A DNA stretch of 64,000 nucleotides, taken from Delphinus delphis (taxonomy: Eukaryota > Chordata > Mammalia > Artiodactyla > Delphinidae). The notes below the pieces were generated by a model. The model did not search any database. It was not told the DNA's origin and saw nothing but the letters and a program-made list of their open reading frames with translations. Positions 20,665-34,875 of the stretch are shown here, piece by piece. Made by a program: the position numbers and the translations under genes. The DNA lies in contig NW_027192651.1 in assembly GCF_949987515.2 (NCBI RefSeq), forward strand, positions 4,216,001 through 4,280,000, given 5' to 3'. The first letter of the stretch is position 1. Every line of letters starts with the position of its first letter.

Positions 20665-22244
20665 TTGGCCAAAAAGGGCGTATGCGTTTTTTCCTGAATA
20701 TATTCAGGAAAAAACGCATACGCCCCTTTTGGCCAACCAAGCAAGGTTGCAAAGGAAATCTGCACTACAATGAAGTCTCACTTCCCCCCGGTCAAAAGGG
20801 CCATCTGAAAAAAGTGTAAAATCCATAAAGGCACGACAGGCCATGTAGAACTGGGAGCCTTCTTATGCTGATGGGCGGGATGTAAATTGCCAACAGCCAC
20901 TCTGGAGAAGTGTATGGTGTTTCCTGAAACATCTAAAAAACAAAGCAACAGAGCCTAGGGCACTTCCACTTATGGTCCTATAGCTTAGGGAAATTAAAAT
21001 CAAAAAGACACAGCCACCCCAAAGTTTGGGACGCCTCTGTTTACAAGAACCTCGTTTACAATACAAGTTCAACATCGCAGAAAGTGAAAAATGGATAAAG
21101 AAGTTGTGGTATTTACTTACAAAGCAATATCACTCAGCAATGAAATCTGTGTCATCAGGCCCTTAGCAGCACAATGAGTGGATTCAGGTATGATGATTCT
21201 AACTGAAATAAGTCACACAGAAAAAGAAACATCATAAGATATCAGTAATACACGGAATGTAAACTTGGCTACACAGGAACTGAATTACAGAACAGAACAG
21301 GGTCTCAAATTTAGAAAACCAACTTATTCTTGCTTAAGGGTAAAGGTGAGTTGGGGTGCTGCATAAAACCAGAGATTGAAATGAGCACAGATAAAGTTCC
21401 TTAAGCCAAATATGGAATAGACAAGAGCTACTCCTTGCTCAATGAAATGGACTCAACACCCCATATTAAACACCTAAGAATGTACCTGACTAGTAAGTAT
21501 CTTAAAACCTATGGATTGCTATGTCTCCGAAAGAGAATCAAGCATGTGTACAGGGGCATAAACGCAGCAGTGATAGGATTGGAGAGGTTCGGTGAGCAAA
21601 TGAAGACCCTTTGAAGTCATATTGCATGGTACCCATTCCACGGGTTTCAACTACCCAGGTTTAAGGTATTCTTCCTTCAGCTAAAACATGCATGTGGAAC
21701 CTAGAGTATGATCAACCACGTGATCGGGAGACGTGTTCAAATATGTCTCAGTTTTCGTACCCTGGTACTCGGGTGCAACATTCCAGACGCTTTACTAACA
21801 CTCTCCCGACCTGGAGAGTCAGTCCCTTTAACCTCCTGTTTGGCCCAGTTTGCAATTTCTGCGGAAGATGAACAGGAATAGCGAGAACCAATGAGAGACT
21901 AGCTGGAGGTGTCTGAACGGGCAAATTTAACTCTCATTTCCCACCAGGAAGAGGAATTAACCAAAGGCTCAGCGTGCCGTGCCGGAAACAGATTAGGGCC
22001 TGAAGCCATCCTGCGGTGTTGCGGCCAGGTCACAAGAAAGCGAGTTGAAGAAAGGACCTCAGGGGCACTGTAATTCACAAACCTGCAGAGTTATAAATGA
22101 CAGCTATCGTCCAAAAATAGACTGAACTAAGGCTGCCAAGAGGACTTGAAAGTGGGGCAGAATTGCAGGAAACCGATTGCAGGAGGTAGACTGGAATTGC
22201 ATAGAAAGCATAGGAAAAGAGGCAGAACGTCCACAATGATGCAC
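20665..22244 (+). repeat. Satellite unit (1580 bp)
   Basis: The right arm has a T-to-C change at about 20726, and the nearby HindIII site is lost (gcaaggttgc). Confidence 0.93.
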
Positions 22245-23823
22245 TTGGCCAAAAAGGGCGTATGCGTTTTTTCCTGAATATATTCAGGAAAAAACGCATA
22301 CGCCCTTTTTGGCCAACCAAGCAAGCTTGCAAAGGAAATCTGCACTACAATGAAGTCTCACTTCTCCCTGGTCAAAAGGGCCATCTGAAAAAAGTGTAAA
22401 ATCCAGAAAGGCAGGACAGGCCATGGAGAACTGGGAGCCTTGTTATGCTGATGGGCGGGATGTAAATTGCCAACAACCACTCGGGAGAAGTGTATGGTGT
22501 TTCCTGAAACATCTAAAAAACAAAGCAACAGAACCTAGGGCACTTCCACTTATGGTCCTATAGCTTAGGGAAATTAAAATCAAAAAGACACAGCCACCCA
22601 AAAGTTTGGAACGGCTCTGTTTACAAGAACCTCGTTTACAGTACAAGTTCAACATCGCAGAAAGTGAAAAATGGATAAAGAAGTTGTGGTATTTACTTAC
22701 AAAGCAATATCACTCAGCAATGAAATCTGTGTCATCAGGCCCTTAGCAGCACAATGAGTGGATTCAGGTATGATGATTCTAACTGAAATAAGTCACACAG
22801 AAAAAGAAACATCATAAGATATCAGTAATACACGGAATGTAAACTTGGCTACACAGGAACTGAATTACAGAACAGAACAGGGTCTCAAATTTAGAAAACC
22901 AACTTATGCTTCCTTAAGGGTAAAGGTGAGTTGGGGTGCTGCATAAAACCAGAGATTGAAATGAGCACAGATAAAGTTCCTTAAGTCAAATATGGAATAG
23001 ACAAGAGCTACTCCTTGCTCAACAAAATGGACTCAACACCGCATATTAAACGCCTAAGAATGTACCTGACTAGTAAGTATCTTAAAACCTATGGATTGCT
23101 ATGTCTCCGAAAGAGAATCAAGCATGTGTACAGGGGCATAAAAGCAGCAGTGATAGGATTGGAGAGGTTCGGTGAGCAACTGAAGACACTTTGAAGTCAT
23201 ATTGCATGGTACCCATTACACGGGTCTTAACTCTCCAGGTTTAAGGTATTCTTCCTTCAGCTAAAACATGCATGTGGAACCCAAGTATGATCAACCATGT
23301 GAACGGGAGACGTGTTCAAATATGTCTCAGTTTTCCTCCCCTGGTACTCGGGTGCAACATTCCAGATGCTTTAATAACACTCTCCCCACTTGGAGAGTCA
23401 GCGCCTTTAACCTCCTGTTTGGCCCAGTTTGCAATTTCTGCGGAAGATGAACAGGAATAGCGAGAACCAATGAGAGACTAGCTGGAGGTGTCTGGACGGG
23501 CAAATTTAACTCTCATTTCCCACAAGGAAGAGGAAATAACCAAAGGTTCAGCGTGCCGTGCCAGAACCAGATTAGGGCCTGAAGCCATCCTGCGGTGTTG
23601 CGGCCAGCTCACAAGAAAGCGAGTTGAAGAAAGGAGCTCATGGGCACTGTAATTCACAAACCTGCAGTGTTATAAATGACAGCTATCGTCCAAAAATAGA
23701 CTGAAGTAAGGCTGCCAAGAGGACTTGAAAGCGGGGCAGAATTGCAGGAAACTGATTTCAGGAGGTAGACTGGAATTGCATTGAAAGCATAGGAAAAGAG
23801 GCAGAACGTCCACAATGATGCAC
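22245..23823 (+). repeat. Satellite unit (1579 bp)
   Basis: Carries the 1-bp-deleted cccaagtatg form of the LTR-like block at 23281 and ttccttaagg at 22911. Confidence 0.93.
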
Positions 23824-25403
23824 TTGGCCAAAAAGGGCGTATGCGTTTTTTCCTGAATATATTCAGGAAAAAACGCATACGCCCTTTTTGGCCAACCAAG
23901 CAAGCTTGCAAAGGAAATCTGCACTACAATGAAGTCTCACTTCCCCCCGGTCAAAAGGGCCATCTGAAAAAAGTGTAAAATCCAGAAAGGCAGGACAGGC
24001 CATGGAGAACTGGGAGCCTTGTTATGCTGATGGGCGGGATGTAAATTGCCAACAACCACTCGGGAGAAGTGTATGGTGTTTCCTGAAACATCTAAAAAAC
24101 AAAGCAACAGAGCCTAGGGCACTTCCACTTATGGTCCTATAGCTTAGGGAAATTAAAATCAAAAAGACACAGCCACCCCAAAGTTTGGGACGCCTCTGTT
24201 TACAAGAACCTCGTTTACAGTACAAATTCAACATCGCAGAAAGTGAAAAATGGATAAAGAAGTTGTGGTATTTACTTACAAAGCAATATCACTCAGCAAT
24301 GAAATCTGTGTCATCAGGCCCTTAGCAGCAAAATGAGTGGATTCAGGTATGATGATTCTAACTGAAATAAGTCACACAGAAAAAGAAACATCATAAGATA
24401 TCAGTAATACACGGAATGTAAACTTGGCTACGCAGGAACTGAATTACAGAAAAGAACAGGGTCTCAAATTTAGAAAACCAACTTATGCTTGCTTAAGGGG
24501 AAAGGTGAGTTGGGGTGCTGCATAAAACCAGAGATTGAAATGAGCACAGATAAAGTTCCTTAAGCCAAATATGGAATTGACAAGAGCTACTCCTTGCTCA
24601 ACGAAATGGACTCAACACCGCATATTAAACGCCTAAGAATGTACCTGACTAGTAAGTATCTTAAAACCTATAGATTGCTATGTCTCCGAAAGAGAATCAA
24701 GCATGTGTACAGGGGCATAAACGCAGCAGTGATAGGATTGGAGAGGTTCGGTGAGCAAATGAAGACCCTTTGAAGTCACATTGCATGGTACCCATTCCAT
24801 GGGTTTCAACTACCCAGGTTTTAGGTATTCTTCCTTCAGCTAAAACATGCATGTGGAACCCAGAGTATGATCAACCATGTGATCGGGAGACGTGTTCAAA
24901 TATCTCTCAGTTTTCCTCCCCTGGTACTCGGGTGCAACATTCCAGACGCTTTACTAACCCTCTCCCCACTTGGAGAGTCAGCGCCTTTAACCTCCTGTTT
25001 GGGCCAGTTTGCAATTTCTGCGGAAGATGAACAGGAATAGCGAGAACCAATGAGAGGCTAGCTGGAGGTGTCTGGACGGGCAAATTTAACTCTCATTTCC
25101 CACCAGGAAGAGGAAATAACCAAAGGCTCAGCGTGCCGTAGCGGAACCAGATTAGGGCCTGAAGCCATCCTGCGGTGTTGCGGCCAGCTCACAAGAAAGC
25201 GAGTTGAAGAAAGGAGCTCAGGGGCACTGTAATTCACAAACCTGCAGAGTTATAAATGACAGCTATCGTCCAAAAATAGACTGAAGTAAGGCTGCCAAGA
25301 GGACTTGAAAGCGGGGCAGAATTGCAGGAAACCGATTTCAGGAGGTAGACTGGAATTGTATGGAAAGCATAGGAAAAGAGGCAGAACGTCCACAATGATG
25401 CAC
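23824..25403 (+). repeat. Satellite unit (1580 bp)
   Basis: Variant tatagattgc at 24670 is shared only with the next unit, as is almost everything from about 24660 onward. Confidence 0.93.
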
Positions 25404-26983
25404 TTGGCCAAAAAGGGCGTATGCGTTTTTTCCTGAATATATTCAGGAAAAAACGCATACGCCCTTTTTGGCCAACCAAGCAAGCTTGCAAAGGAAATCT
25501 GCACTACAATGAAGTCTCACTTCCCCCCGGTCAAAAGGGCCATCTGAAAAAAGTGTAAAATCCAGAAAGGCAGGTCAGGCCATGGAGAACTGGGAGCCTT
25601 GTTATGCTGATGGGCGGGATGTAAATTGCCAACAGCCACTCTGGAGAAGTGTATGGTGTTTCCTGAAACATCTAAAAAACAAAGCAACAGAACCTAGGGC
25701 ACTTCCACTTATGGTCCTATAGCTTAGGGAAATTAAAATCAAAAAGACACAGCCACCCCAAAGTTTGGGACGCCTCTGTTTACAAGAACCTCGTTTACAG
25801 TACAAATTCAACATCGCAGAAAGTGAAAAATGGATAAAGAAGTTGTGGTATTTACTTACAAAGCAATATCACTCAGCAATGAAATCTGTGTCATCAGGCC
25901 CTTAGCAGCACAATGAGTGGATTCAGGTATGATGATTCTAACTGAAATAAGTCACACAGAAAAAGAAACATCATAAGATATCAGTAATACACGGAATGTA
26001 AACTTGGCTACACAGGTACTGAATTACAGAACAGAACAGGGTCTCAAATTTAGAAAACCAACTTATGCTTGCTTAAGGGGAAAGGTGAGTTGGGGTGCTG
26101 CATAAAACCAGAGATTGAAATGAGCACAGATAAAGTTCCTTAAGCCAAATATGGAATATACAAGAGCTACTCCTTGCTCAACGAAATGGAGTCAACACCG
26201 CATATTAAACGCCTAAGAATGTACCTGACTAGTAAGTATCTTAAAACCTATAGATTGCTATGTCTCCGAAAGAGAATCAAGCATGTGTACAGGGGCATAA
26301 ACGCAGCAGTGATAGGATTGGAGAGGTTCGGTGAGCAAATGAAGACCCTTTGAAGTCACATTGCATGGTACCCATTCCACGGGTTTCAACTACCCAGGTT
26401 TTAGGTATTCTTCCTTCAGCTAAAACATGCATGTGGAACCCAGAGTATGATCAACCATGTGATCGGGAGACGTGTTCAAATATCTCTCAGTTTTCCTCCC
26501 CTGGTACTCGGGTGCAACATTCCAGACGCTTTACTAACCCTCTCCCCACTTGGAGAGTCAGCGCCTTTAACCTCCTGTTTGGCCCAGTTTGCAATTTCTG
26601 CGGAAGATGAACAGGAATAGCGAGAACCAATGAGAGGCTAGCTGGAGGTGTCTGGACGGGCAAATTTAACTCTCATTTCCCACCAGGAAGAGGAAATAAC
26701 CAAAGGCTCAGCGTGCCGTAGCGGAACCAGATTAGGGCCTGAAGCCATCCTGCGGTGTTGCGGCCAGCTCACAAGAAAGCGAGTTGAAGAAAGGAGCTCA
26801 GGGGCACTGTAATTCACAAACCTGCAGAGTTATAAATGACAGCTATCGTCCAAAAATAGACTGAAGTAAGGCTGCCAAGAGGACTTGAAAGCGGGGCAGA
26901 ATTGCAGGAAACCGATTTCAGGAGGTAGACTGGAATTGTATGGAAAGCATAGGAAAAGAGGCAGAACGTCCACAATGATGCAC
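25404..26983 (+). repeat. Satellite unit (1580 bp)
   Basis: Near-twin of the preceding unit in its second half. Private changes: T at about 26017 (caggtactg) and gaatatacaag at 26155. Confidence 0.93.
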
Positions 26984-28562
26984 TTGGCCAAAAAGGGCGT
27001 ATGCGTTTTTTCCTGAATATATTCAGGAAAAAACGCATACGCCCTTTTTGGCCAACCAAGCAAGCTTGCAAAGGAAATCTGCACTACAATGAAGTCTCAC
27101 TTCCCCCCGGTCAAAAGGGCCATCTGAAAAAAGTGTAAAATCCAGAAAGGCAGGTCAGGCCATGGAGAACTGGGAGCCTTGTTATGCTGATGGGCGGGAT
27201 GTAAATTGCCAACAACCACTCGGGAGAAGTGTATGGTGTTTCCTGAAACATCTAAAAAACAAAGCAACAGAACCTAGGACACTTCCACTTATGGTCCTAT
27301 AGCTTAGGGAAATTAAAATCAAAAAGACACAGCCACCCCAAAGTTTGGAACGGCTCTGTTTACAAGAACCTCGTTTACAGTACAAGTTCAACATCGCAGA
27401 AAGTGAAAAATGGATAAAGAAGTTGTGGTATTTACTTACAAAGCAATATCACTCAGCAATGAAATCTGTGTCATCAGGCCCTTAGCAGCACAATGAGTGG
27501 ATTCAGGTATGATGATTCTAACTGAAATAAGTCACACAGAAAAAGAAACATCATAAGATATCAGTAATACACGGAATGTAAACTTGGCTACGCAGGAACT
27601 GAATTACAGAACAGAACAGGGTCTCAAATTTAGAAAACCAACTTATGCTTGCTTAAGGGGAAAGGTGAGTTGGGGTGCTGCATAAAACCAGAGATTGAAA
27701 TGAGCACAGATAAAGTTCCTTAAGTCAAATATGGAATAGACAAGAGCTACTCCTTGCTCAACGAAATGGACTCAACACCGCATATTAAACGCCTAAGAAT
27801 GTACCTGACTAGTAAGTATCTTAAAACCTATGGATCGCTATGTCTCCGAAAGAGAATCAAGCATGTGTACAGGGGCATAAACGCAGCAGTGATAGGATTG
27901 GAGAGGTTCGGTGAGCAAATGAAGACCCTTTGAAGTCATATTGCATGGTACCCTTTACACGGGTCTTAACTCTCCAGGTTTAAGGTATTCTTCCTTCAGC
28001 TAAAACATGCATGTGGAACCCAAGTATGATCAACCATGTGAACGGGAGACGTGTTCAAATATGTCTCAGTTTTCCTCCCCTGGTACTCGGGTGCAACATT
28101 CCAGACGCTTTACTAACACTCTCCCCACTTGCAGAGTCAGCGCCTTTAACCTCCTGTTGGGCCCAGTTTGCAATTTCTGCGGAAGATGAACAGGAATAGC
28201 GAGAACCAATGAGAGACTAGCTGGAGGTGTCTGGACGGGCAAATTTAACTCTCATTTCCCACCAGGAAGAGGAAATAACCAAAGGCTCAGCGTGCCGTGC
28301 CGGAACCAGATTAGGGCCTGAAGCCATCCTGCGGTGTTGCGGCCAGCTCAAAAGAAAGCGAGTTGAAGAAAGGAGCTCAGGGGCACTGTAATTCACAAAC
28401 CTGCAGAGTTATAAATGACAGCTATCGTCCAAAAATAGATTGAAGTAAGGCTGCCAAGAGGATTTGAAAGCGGGGCAGAATTGCAGGATACCGATTTCAG
28501 GAGGTAGACTGGAATTGCATTGAAAGCATAGGAAAAGAGGCAGAACGTCCACAATGATGCAC
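26984..28562 (+). repeat. Satellite unit (1579 bp)
   Basis: The LTR-like block has the cccaagtatg deletion plus cttgcagagtc (28129) and ctgttgggccc (28155), a haplotype found again at 31.3 and 32.9 kb. Confidence 0.93.
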
Positions 28563-30140
28563 TTGGCCAAAAAGGGCGTATGCGTTTTTTCCTGAATATA
28601 TTCAGGAAAAAACGCATACGCCCTTTTTGGCCAACCAAGCAAGCTTGCAAAGGAAATCTGCACTACAATGAAGTCTCACTTCCCCCCGGTCAAAAGGGCC
28701 ATCTGAAAAAAGTGTAAAATCCAGAAAGGCAGGACAGGCCATGGAGAACTGGGAGCCTTGTTATGCTGATGGGCGGGATGTAAATTGCCAACAACCACTC
28801 GGGAGAAGTGTATGGTGTTTCCTGAAACATCTAAAAAACAAAGCAACAGAACCTAGGGCACTTCCACTTATGGTCCTATAGATTAGGGAAATTAAAATCA
28901 AAAAGACACAGCCACCCCAAAGTTTGGAACGGCTCTGTTTACAAGAACCTCGTTTACAGTACAAGTTCAACATCACAGAAAGTGAAAAATGGATAAAGAA
29001 GTTGTGGTATTTACTTACAAAGCAATATCACTCAGCAATGAAATCTGTGTCATCAGGCCCTTAGCAGCACAATGAGTGGATTCAGGTATGATGATTCTAA
29101 CTGAAATAAGTCACACAGAAAAAGAAACATCATAAGATATCAGTAATACACGGAATGTAAACTTGGCTACACAGGTACTGAATTACAGAACAGAACAGGG
29201 TCTCAAATTTAGAAAACCAACTTATGCTTGCTTAAGGGGAAAGGTGAGTTGGGGTGCTGCATAAAACCAGAGATTGAAATGAGCACAGATAAAGTTCCTT
29301 TAGCCAAATATGGAATAGACAAGAGCTACTCCTTGCTCAACGAAATGGACTCAACACCCCATATTAAACGCCTAAGAATGTGCCTGACTAGTAAGTATCT
29401 TAAAACCTATGGATTGCTATGTCTCCGAAAGAGAATCAAGCATGTGTACAGGGGCATAAACGCAGCAGTGATAGGATTGGAGAGGTTCGGTGAGCAAATG
29501 AAGACCCTTTGAAGTCATATTGCATGGGACCCATTCCACGGGTTTCAACTACCCAGGTTTAAGGTATTCTTCCTTCAGCTAAAACATGCATGTGGAACCT
29601 AGAGTATGATCAACCATGTGATCGGGAGACGTGTTCAAATATGTCTCAGTTTTCCTCCCCTGGTACTCGGGTGCAACATTCCAGACGCTTTACTAACACT
29701 CTCCCGACTTGGAGAGTCAGTCCCTTTAACCTCCTGTTTGGCCCAGTTTGCAATTCCTGCGGAAGATGAACAGGAATAGCGAGAACCAATGAGCCTAGTT
29801 GGAGGTGTCTGGACGGGCAAATTTAACTCTCATTTCCCACCAGGAAGAGGAATTAACCAAAGGCTCAGCGTGCCGTGCCGGAACCAGATTAGGGCCTGAA
29901 GCCATCCTGCGGTGTTGCGGCCAGCTCACAAGAAAGCGAGTTGAAGAAAGGAGCTCAGGGGCACTGTAATTCACAAACCTGCAGAGTTATAAATGACAGC
30001 TATCGTCCAAAAATAGACTGAAGTAAGGCTGCCAAGAGGACTTGAAAACGGGGCAGAATTGCAGGAAACCGATTTCAGGAGGTAGACTGGAATTGTATGG
30101 AAAGCATAGGAAAAGAGGCAGAACGTCCACAATGATGCAC
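28563..30140 (+). repeat. Satellite unit (1578 bp)
   Basis: Carries ttcctttagcc (29296) and a 2-bp shortening at gagcctagttgg (29791). Both are paralleled in the unit three periods later. Confidence 0.93.
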
Positions 30141-31719
30141 TTGGCCAAAAAGGGCGTATGCGTTTTTTCCTGAATATATTCAGGAAAAAACGCATACGCC
30201 CTTTTTGGCCAACCAAGCAAGCTTGCAAAGGAAATCTGCACTACAATGAAGTCTCACTTCCCCCCGGTCAAAAGGGCCATCTGAAAAAAGTGTAAAATCC
30301 AGAAAGGCAGGTCAGGCCATGGAGAACTGGGAGCCTTGTTATGCTGATGGGCGGGATGTAAATTGCCAACAACCACTCGGGAGAAGTGTATGGTGTTTCC
30401 TGAAACATCTAAAAAACAAAGCAACAGAACCTAGGGCACTTCCACTTATGGTCCTATAGCTTAGGGAAATTAAAATCAAAAAGACACAGCCACCCCAAAG
30501 TTTGGAACGGCTCTGTTTACAAGAACCTCGTTTACAGTACAAGTTCAACATCGCAGAAAGTGAAAAATGGATAAAGAAGTTGTGGTATTTACTTACAAAG
30601 CAATATCACTCAGCAATGAAATCTGTGTCATCAGGCCCTTAGCAGCACAATGAGTGGATTCAGGTATGATGATTCTAACTGAAGTAAGTCACACAGAAAA
30701 AGAAACATCATAAGATATCAGTAATACACGGAATGTAAACTTGGCTACACAGGAACTGAATTACAGAACAGAACAGGGTCTCAAATTTAGAAAACCAACT
30801 TATGCTTGCTTAAGGGGAAAGGTGAGTTGGGGTGCTGCATAAAACCAGAGATTGAAATGAGCACAGATAAAGTTCCTTAAGTCAAATATGGAATAGACAA
30901 GAGCTACTCCTTGCTCAACGAAATGGACTCAACACCGCATATTAAACGCCTAAGAATGTACCTGACTAGTAAGTATCTTAAAACCTATGGATCGCTATGT
31001 GTCCGAAAGAGAATCAAGCATGTGTACAGGGGCATAAACGCAGCAGTGATAGGATTGGAGAGGTTCGGTGAGCAAATGAAGACCCTTTGAAGTCATATTG
31101 CATGGTACCCTTTACACGGGTCTTAACTCTCCAGGTTTAAGGTATTCTTCCTTCAGCTAAAACATGCATGTGGAACCCAAGTATGATCAACCATGTGAAC
31201 GGGAGACGTGTTCAAATATGTCTCAGTTTTCCTCCCCTGGTACTCGGGTGCAACATTCCAGACGCTTTACTAACACTCTCCCCACTTGCAGAGTCAGCGC
31301 CTTTAACCTCCTGTTGGGCCCAGTTTGCAATTTCTGCGGAAGATGAATAGGAATAGCGAGAACCAATGAGAGGCTAGCTGGAGGTGTCTGGACGGGCAAA
31401 TTTAACTCTCATTTCCCACCAGGAAGAGGAATTAACCAAAGGCTCAGCGTGCCGTGCCGGAACCAGATTAGGGCCTGAAGCCATCCTGCGGTGTTGCGGC
31501 CAGCTCACAAGAAAGCGAGTTGAAGAAAGGAGCTCAGGGGCACTGTAATTCACAAACCTGCAGAGTTATAAATGACAGCTATCGTCCAAAAATAGACTGA
31601 AGTAAGGCTGCCAAGAGGACTTGAAAGCGGGGCAGAATTGCAGGAAACCGATTTCAGGAGGTAGACTGGAATTGTATGGAAAGCATAGGAAAAGAGGCAG
31701 AACGTCCACAATGATGCAC
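30141..31719 (+). repeat. Satellite unit (1579 bp)
   Basis: Private G at 30683 (gaagtaagtc) and gatgaatagg at 31343. Confidence 0.93.
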
Positions 31720-33298
31720 TTGGCCAAAAAGGGCGTATGCGTTTTTTCCTGAATATATTCAGGAAAAAACGCATACGCCCTTTTTGGCCAACCAAGCAAG
31801 CTTGCAAAGGAAATCTGCACTACAATGAAGTCTCACTTCCCCCCGGTCAAAAGGGCCATCTGAAAAAAGTGTAAAATCCAGAAAGGCAGGTCAGGCCATG
31901 GAGAACTGGGAGCCTTGTTATGCTGATGGGCGGGATGTAAATTGCCAACAACCACTCGGGAGAAGTGTATGGTGTTTCCTGAAACATCAAAAAAACAAAG
32001 CAACAGAACCTAGGGCACTTCCACTTATGGTCCTATAGCTTAGGGAAATTAAAATCAAAAAGACACAGCCACCCCAAAGTTTGGAACGGCTCTGTTTACA
32101 AGAACCTCGTTTACAGTACAAGTTCAACATCGCAGAAAGTGAAAAATGGATAAAGAAGTTGTGGTATTTACTTACAAAGCAATATCACTCAGCAATGAAA
32201 TCTGTGTCATCAGGCCCTTAGCAGCACAATGAGTGGATTCAGGTATGATGATTCTAACTGAAATAAGTCACACAGAAAAAGAAACATCATAAGATATCAG
32301 TAATACACGGAATGTAAACTTGGCTACACAGGAACTGAATTACAGAACAGAACAGGGTCTCAAATTTAGAAAACCAACTTATGCTTGCTTAAGGGGAAAG
32401 GTGAGTTGGGGTGCTGCATAAAACCAGAGATTGAAATGAGCACAGATAAAGTTCCTTAAGTCAAATATGGAATAGACAAGAGCTACTCCTTGCTCAACGA
32501 AATGGACTCAACACCGCATATTAAACGCCTAAGAATGTACCTGACTAGTAAGTATCTTAAAACCTATGGATCGCTATGTCTCCGAAAGAGAATCAAGCAT
32601 GTGTACAGGGGCATAAACGCAGCAGTGATAGGATTGGAGAGGTTCGGTGAGCAAATGAAGACCCTTTGAAGTCATATTGCATGGTACCCTTTACACGGGT
32701 CTTAACTCTCCAGGTTTAAGGTATTCTTCCTTCAGCTAAAACATGCATGTGGAACCCAAGTATGATCAACCATGTGAACGGGAGACGTGTTCAAATATGT
32801 CTCAGTTTTCCTCCCCTGGTACTCGGGTGCAACATTCCAGACGCTTTACTAACACTCTCCCCACTTGCAGAGTCAGCGCCTTTAACCTCCTGTTGGGCCC
32901 AGTTTGCAATTTCTGCGGAAGATGAACAGGAATAGCGAGAACCAATGAGAGGCTAGCTGGAGGTGTCTGGACGGGCAAATTTAACTCTCATTTCCCACCA
33001 GGAAGAGGAAATAACCAAAGGCTCAGCGTGCCGTGCCGGAACCAGATTAGGGCCTGAAGCCATCCTGCGGTGTTGCGGCCAGCTCAAAAGAAAGCGAGTT
33101 GAAGAAAGGAGCTCAGGGGCACTGGAATTCACAAACCTGCAGAGTTATAAATGACAGCTATCGTCCAAAAATATACTGAAGTAAGGCTGCCAAGAGGACT
33201 TGAAAGCGGGGCAGAATTGCAGGAAACCGATTTCAGGAGGTAGACTGGAATTGCATTGAAAGCATAGGAAAAGAGGCAGAACGTCCACAATGATGCAC
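31720..33298 (+). repeat. Satellite unit (1579 bp)
   Basis: acatcaaaaaaacaaag at about 31985 replaces acatctaaaaaac. Its LTR-like block is the 28.1-kb haplotype. Confidence 0.93.
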
Positions 33299-34875
33299 TT
33301 GGCCAAAAAGGGCGTATGCGTTTTTTCCTGAATATATTCAGGAAAAAACGCATACGCCCTTTTTGGCCAACCAAGCAAGCTTGCAAAGGAAATCTGCACT
33401 ACAATGAAGTCTCACTTCCCCCCGGTCAAAAGGGCCATCTGAAAAAAGTGTAAAATCCAGAAAGACAGGACAGGCCATGGAGAACTGGGAGCCTTGTTAT
33501 GCTGATGGGCGGGATGTAAATTGCCAACAACCACTTGGGAGAAGTGTATGGTGTTTCCTGAAACATCTAAAAACAAAGCAACAGAGCCTAGGGCACTTCC
33601 ACTTATGGTCCTATAGCTTAGGGAATTTAAAATCAAAAAGACACAGCCACCCCAACGTTTGGAACGGCTCTGTTTACAAGAACCTCGTTTACAGTACAAG
33701 TTCAACATCGCAGAAAGTGAAAAATGGATAAAGAAGTTGTGGTATTTACTTACAAAGCAATATCACTCAGCAATGAAATCTGTGTCATCAGGCCCTTAGC
33801 AGCACAATGAGTGGATTCAGGTATGATGATTCTAACTGAAATAAGTCACACAGAAAATGAAACATCATAAGATATCAGTAATACACGGAATGTAAACTTC
33901 GCTACACAGGAACTGAATTACAGAACAGAACAGGGTCTCAAATTTAGAAAACCAACTTATTCTTGCTTAAGGGTAAAGGTGAGTTGGGGTGCTGCATAAA
34001 ACCATAGATTGAAATGAGCACAGATAAAGTTCCTTTAGCCAAATATGGAATAGACAAGAGCTACTCCTTGCTCAACGAAATGGACTCAACACCCCATATT
34101 AAACGCCTAAGAATGTGCCTGACTAGTAAGTATCTTAAAACCTATGGATTGCTATGTCTCCGAAAGAGAATCAAGCATGTGTACAGGGGCATAAACGCAG
34201 CAGTGATAGGATTGGAGAGGTTCGGTGAGCAAATGAAGACCCTTTGAAGTCATATTGCATGGTACCCATTCCACGGGTTTCAACTAACCAGGTTTAAGGT
34301 ATTCTTCCTTCAGCTAAAACATGCATGTGGAACCTAGAGTATGATCAACCATGTGATCGGGAGACGTGTTCAAATATGTCTCAGTTTTCCTCCCCTGGTA
34401 CTCGGGTGCAACATTCCAGACGCTTTACTAACACTCTCCCGACTTGGAGAGTCAGTCCCTTTAACCTCCTGTTTGGCCCAGTTTGCAATTCCTGTGGAAG
34501 ATGAACAGGAATAGCGAGAACCAATGAGGCTAGTTGGAGGTGTCTGGACGGGCAAATTTAACTCTCATTTCCCACCAGGAAGAGGAATTAACCAAAGGCT
34601 CAGCGTGCGGTGCCGGAACCAGATTAGGGCCTGAAGCCATCCTGCGGTGTTGCGGCCAGCTCACAAGAAAGCGAGTTGAAGAAAGGAGCTCAGGGGCACT
34701 GGAATTCACAAACCTGCAGAGTTATAAATGACAGCTATCGTCCAAAAATAGACTGAAGTAAGGCTGCCAAGAGGACTTGAAAGCGGGGCAGAATTGCAGG
34801 AAACCGATTTCAGGAGGTAGACTGGAATTGCATTGAAAGCATAGGAAAAGAGGCAGAACGTCCACAATGATGCAC
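33299..34875 (+). repeat. Satellite unit (1577 bp), shortest
   Basis: One A is missing in ctaaaaacaaag (about 33567) and the 2-bp shortening is present at 34527. It combines variants of the 19-kb unit (first half) and the 29-kb unit (second half), so it looks like a mosaic. Confidence 0.93.
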
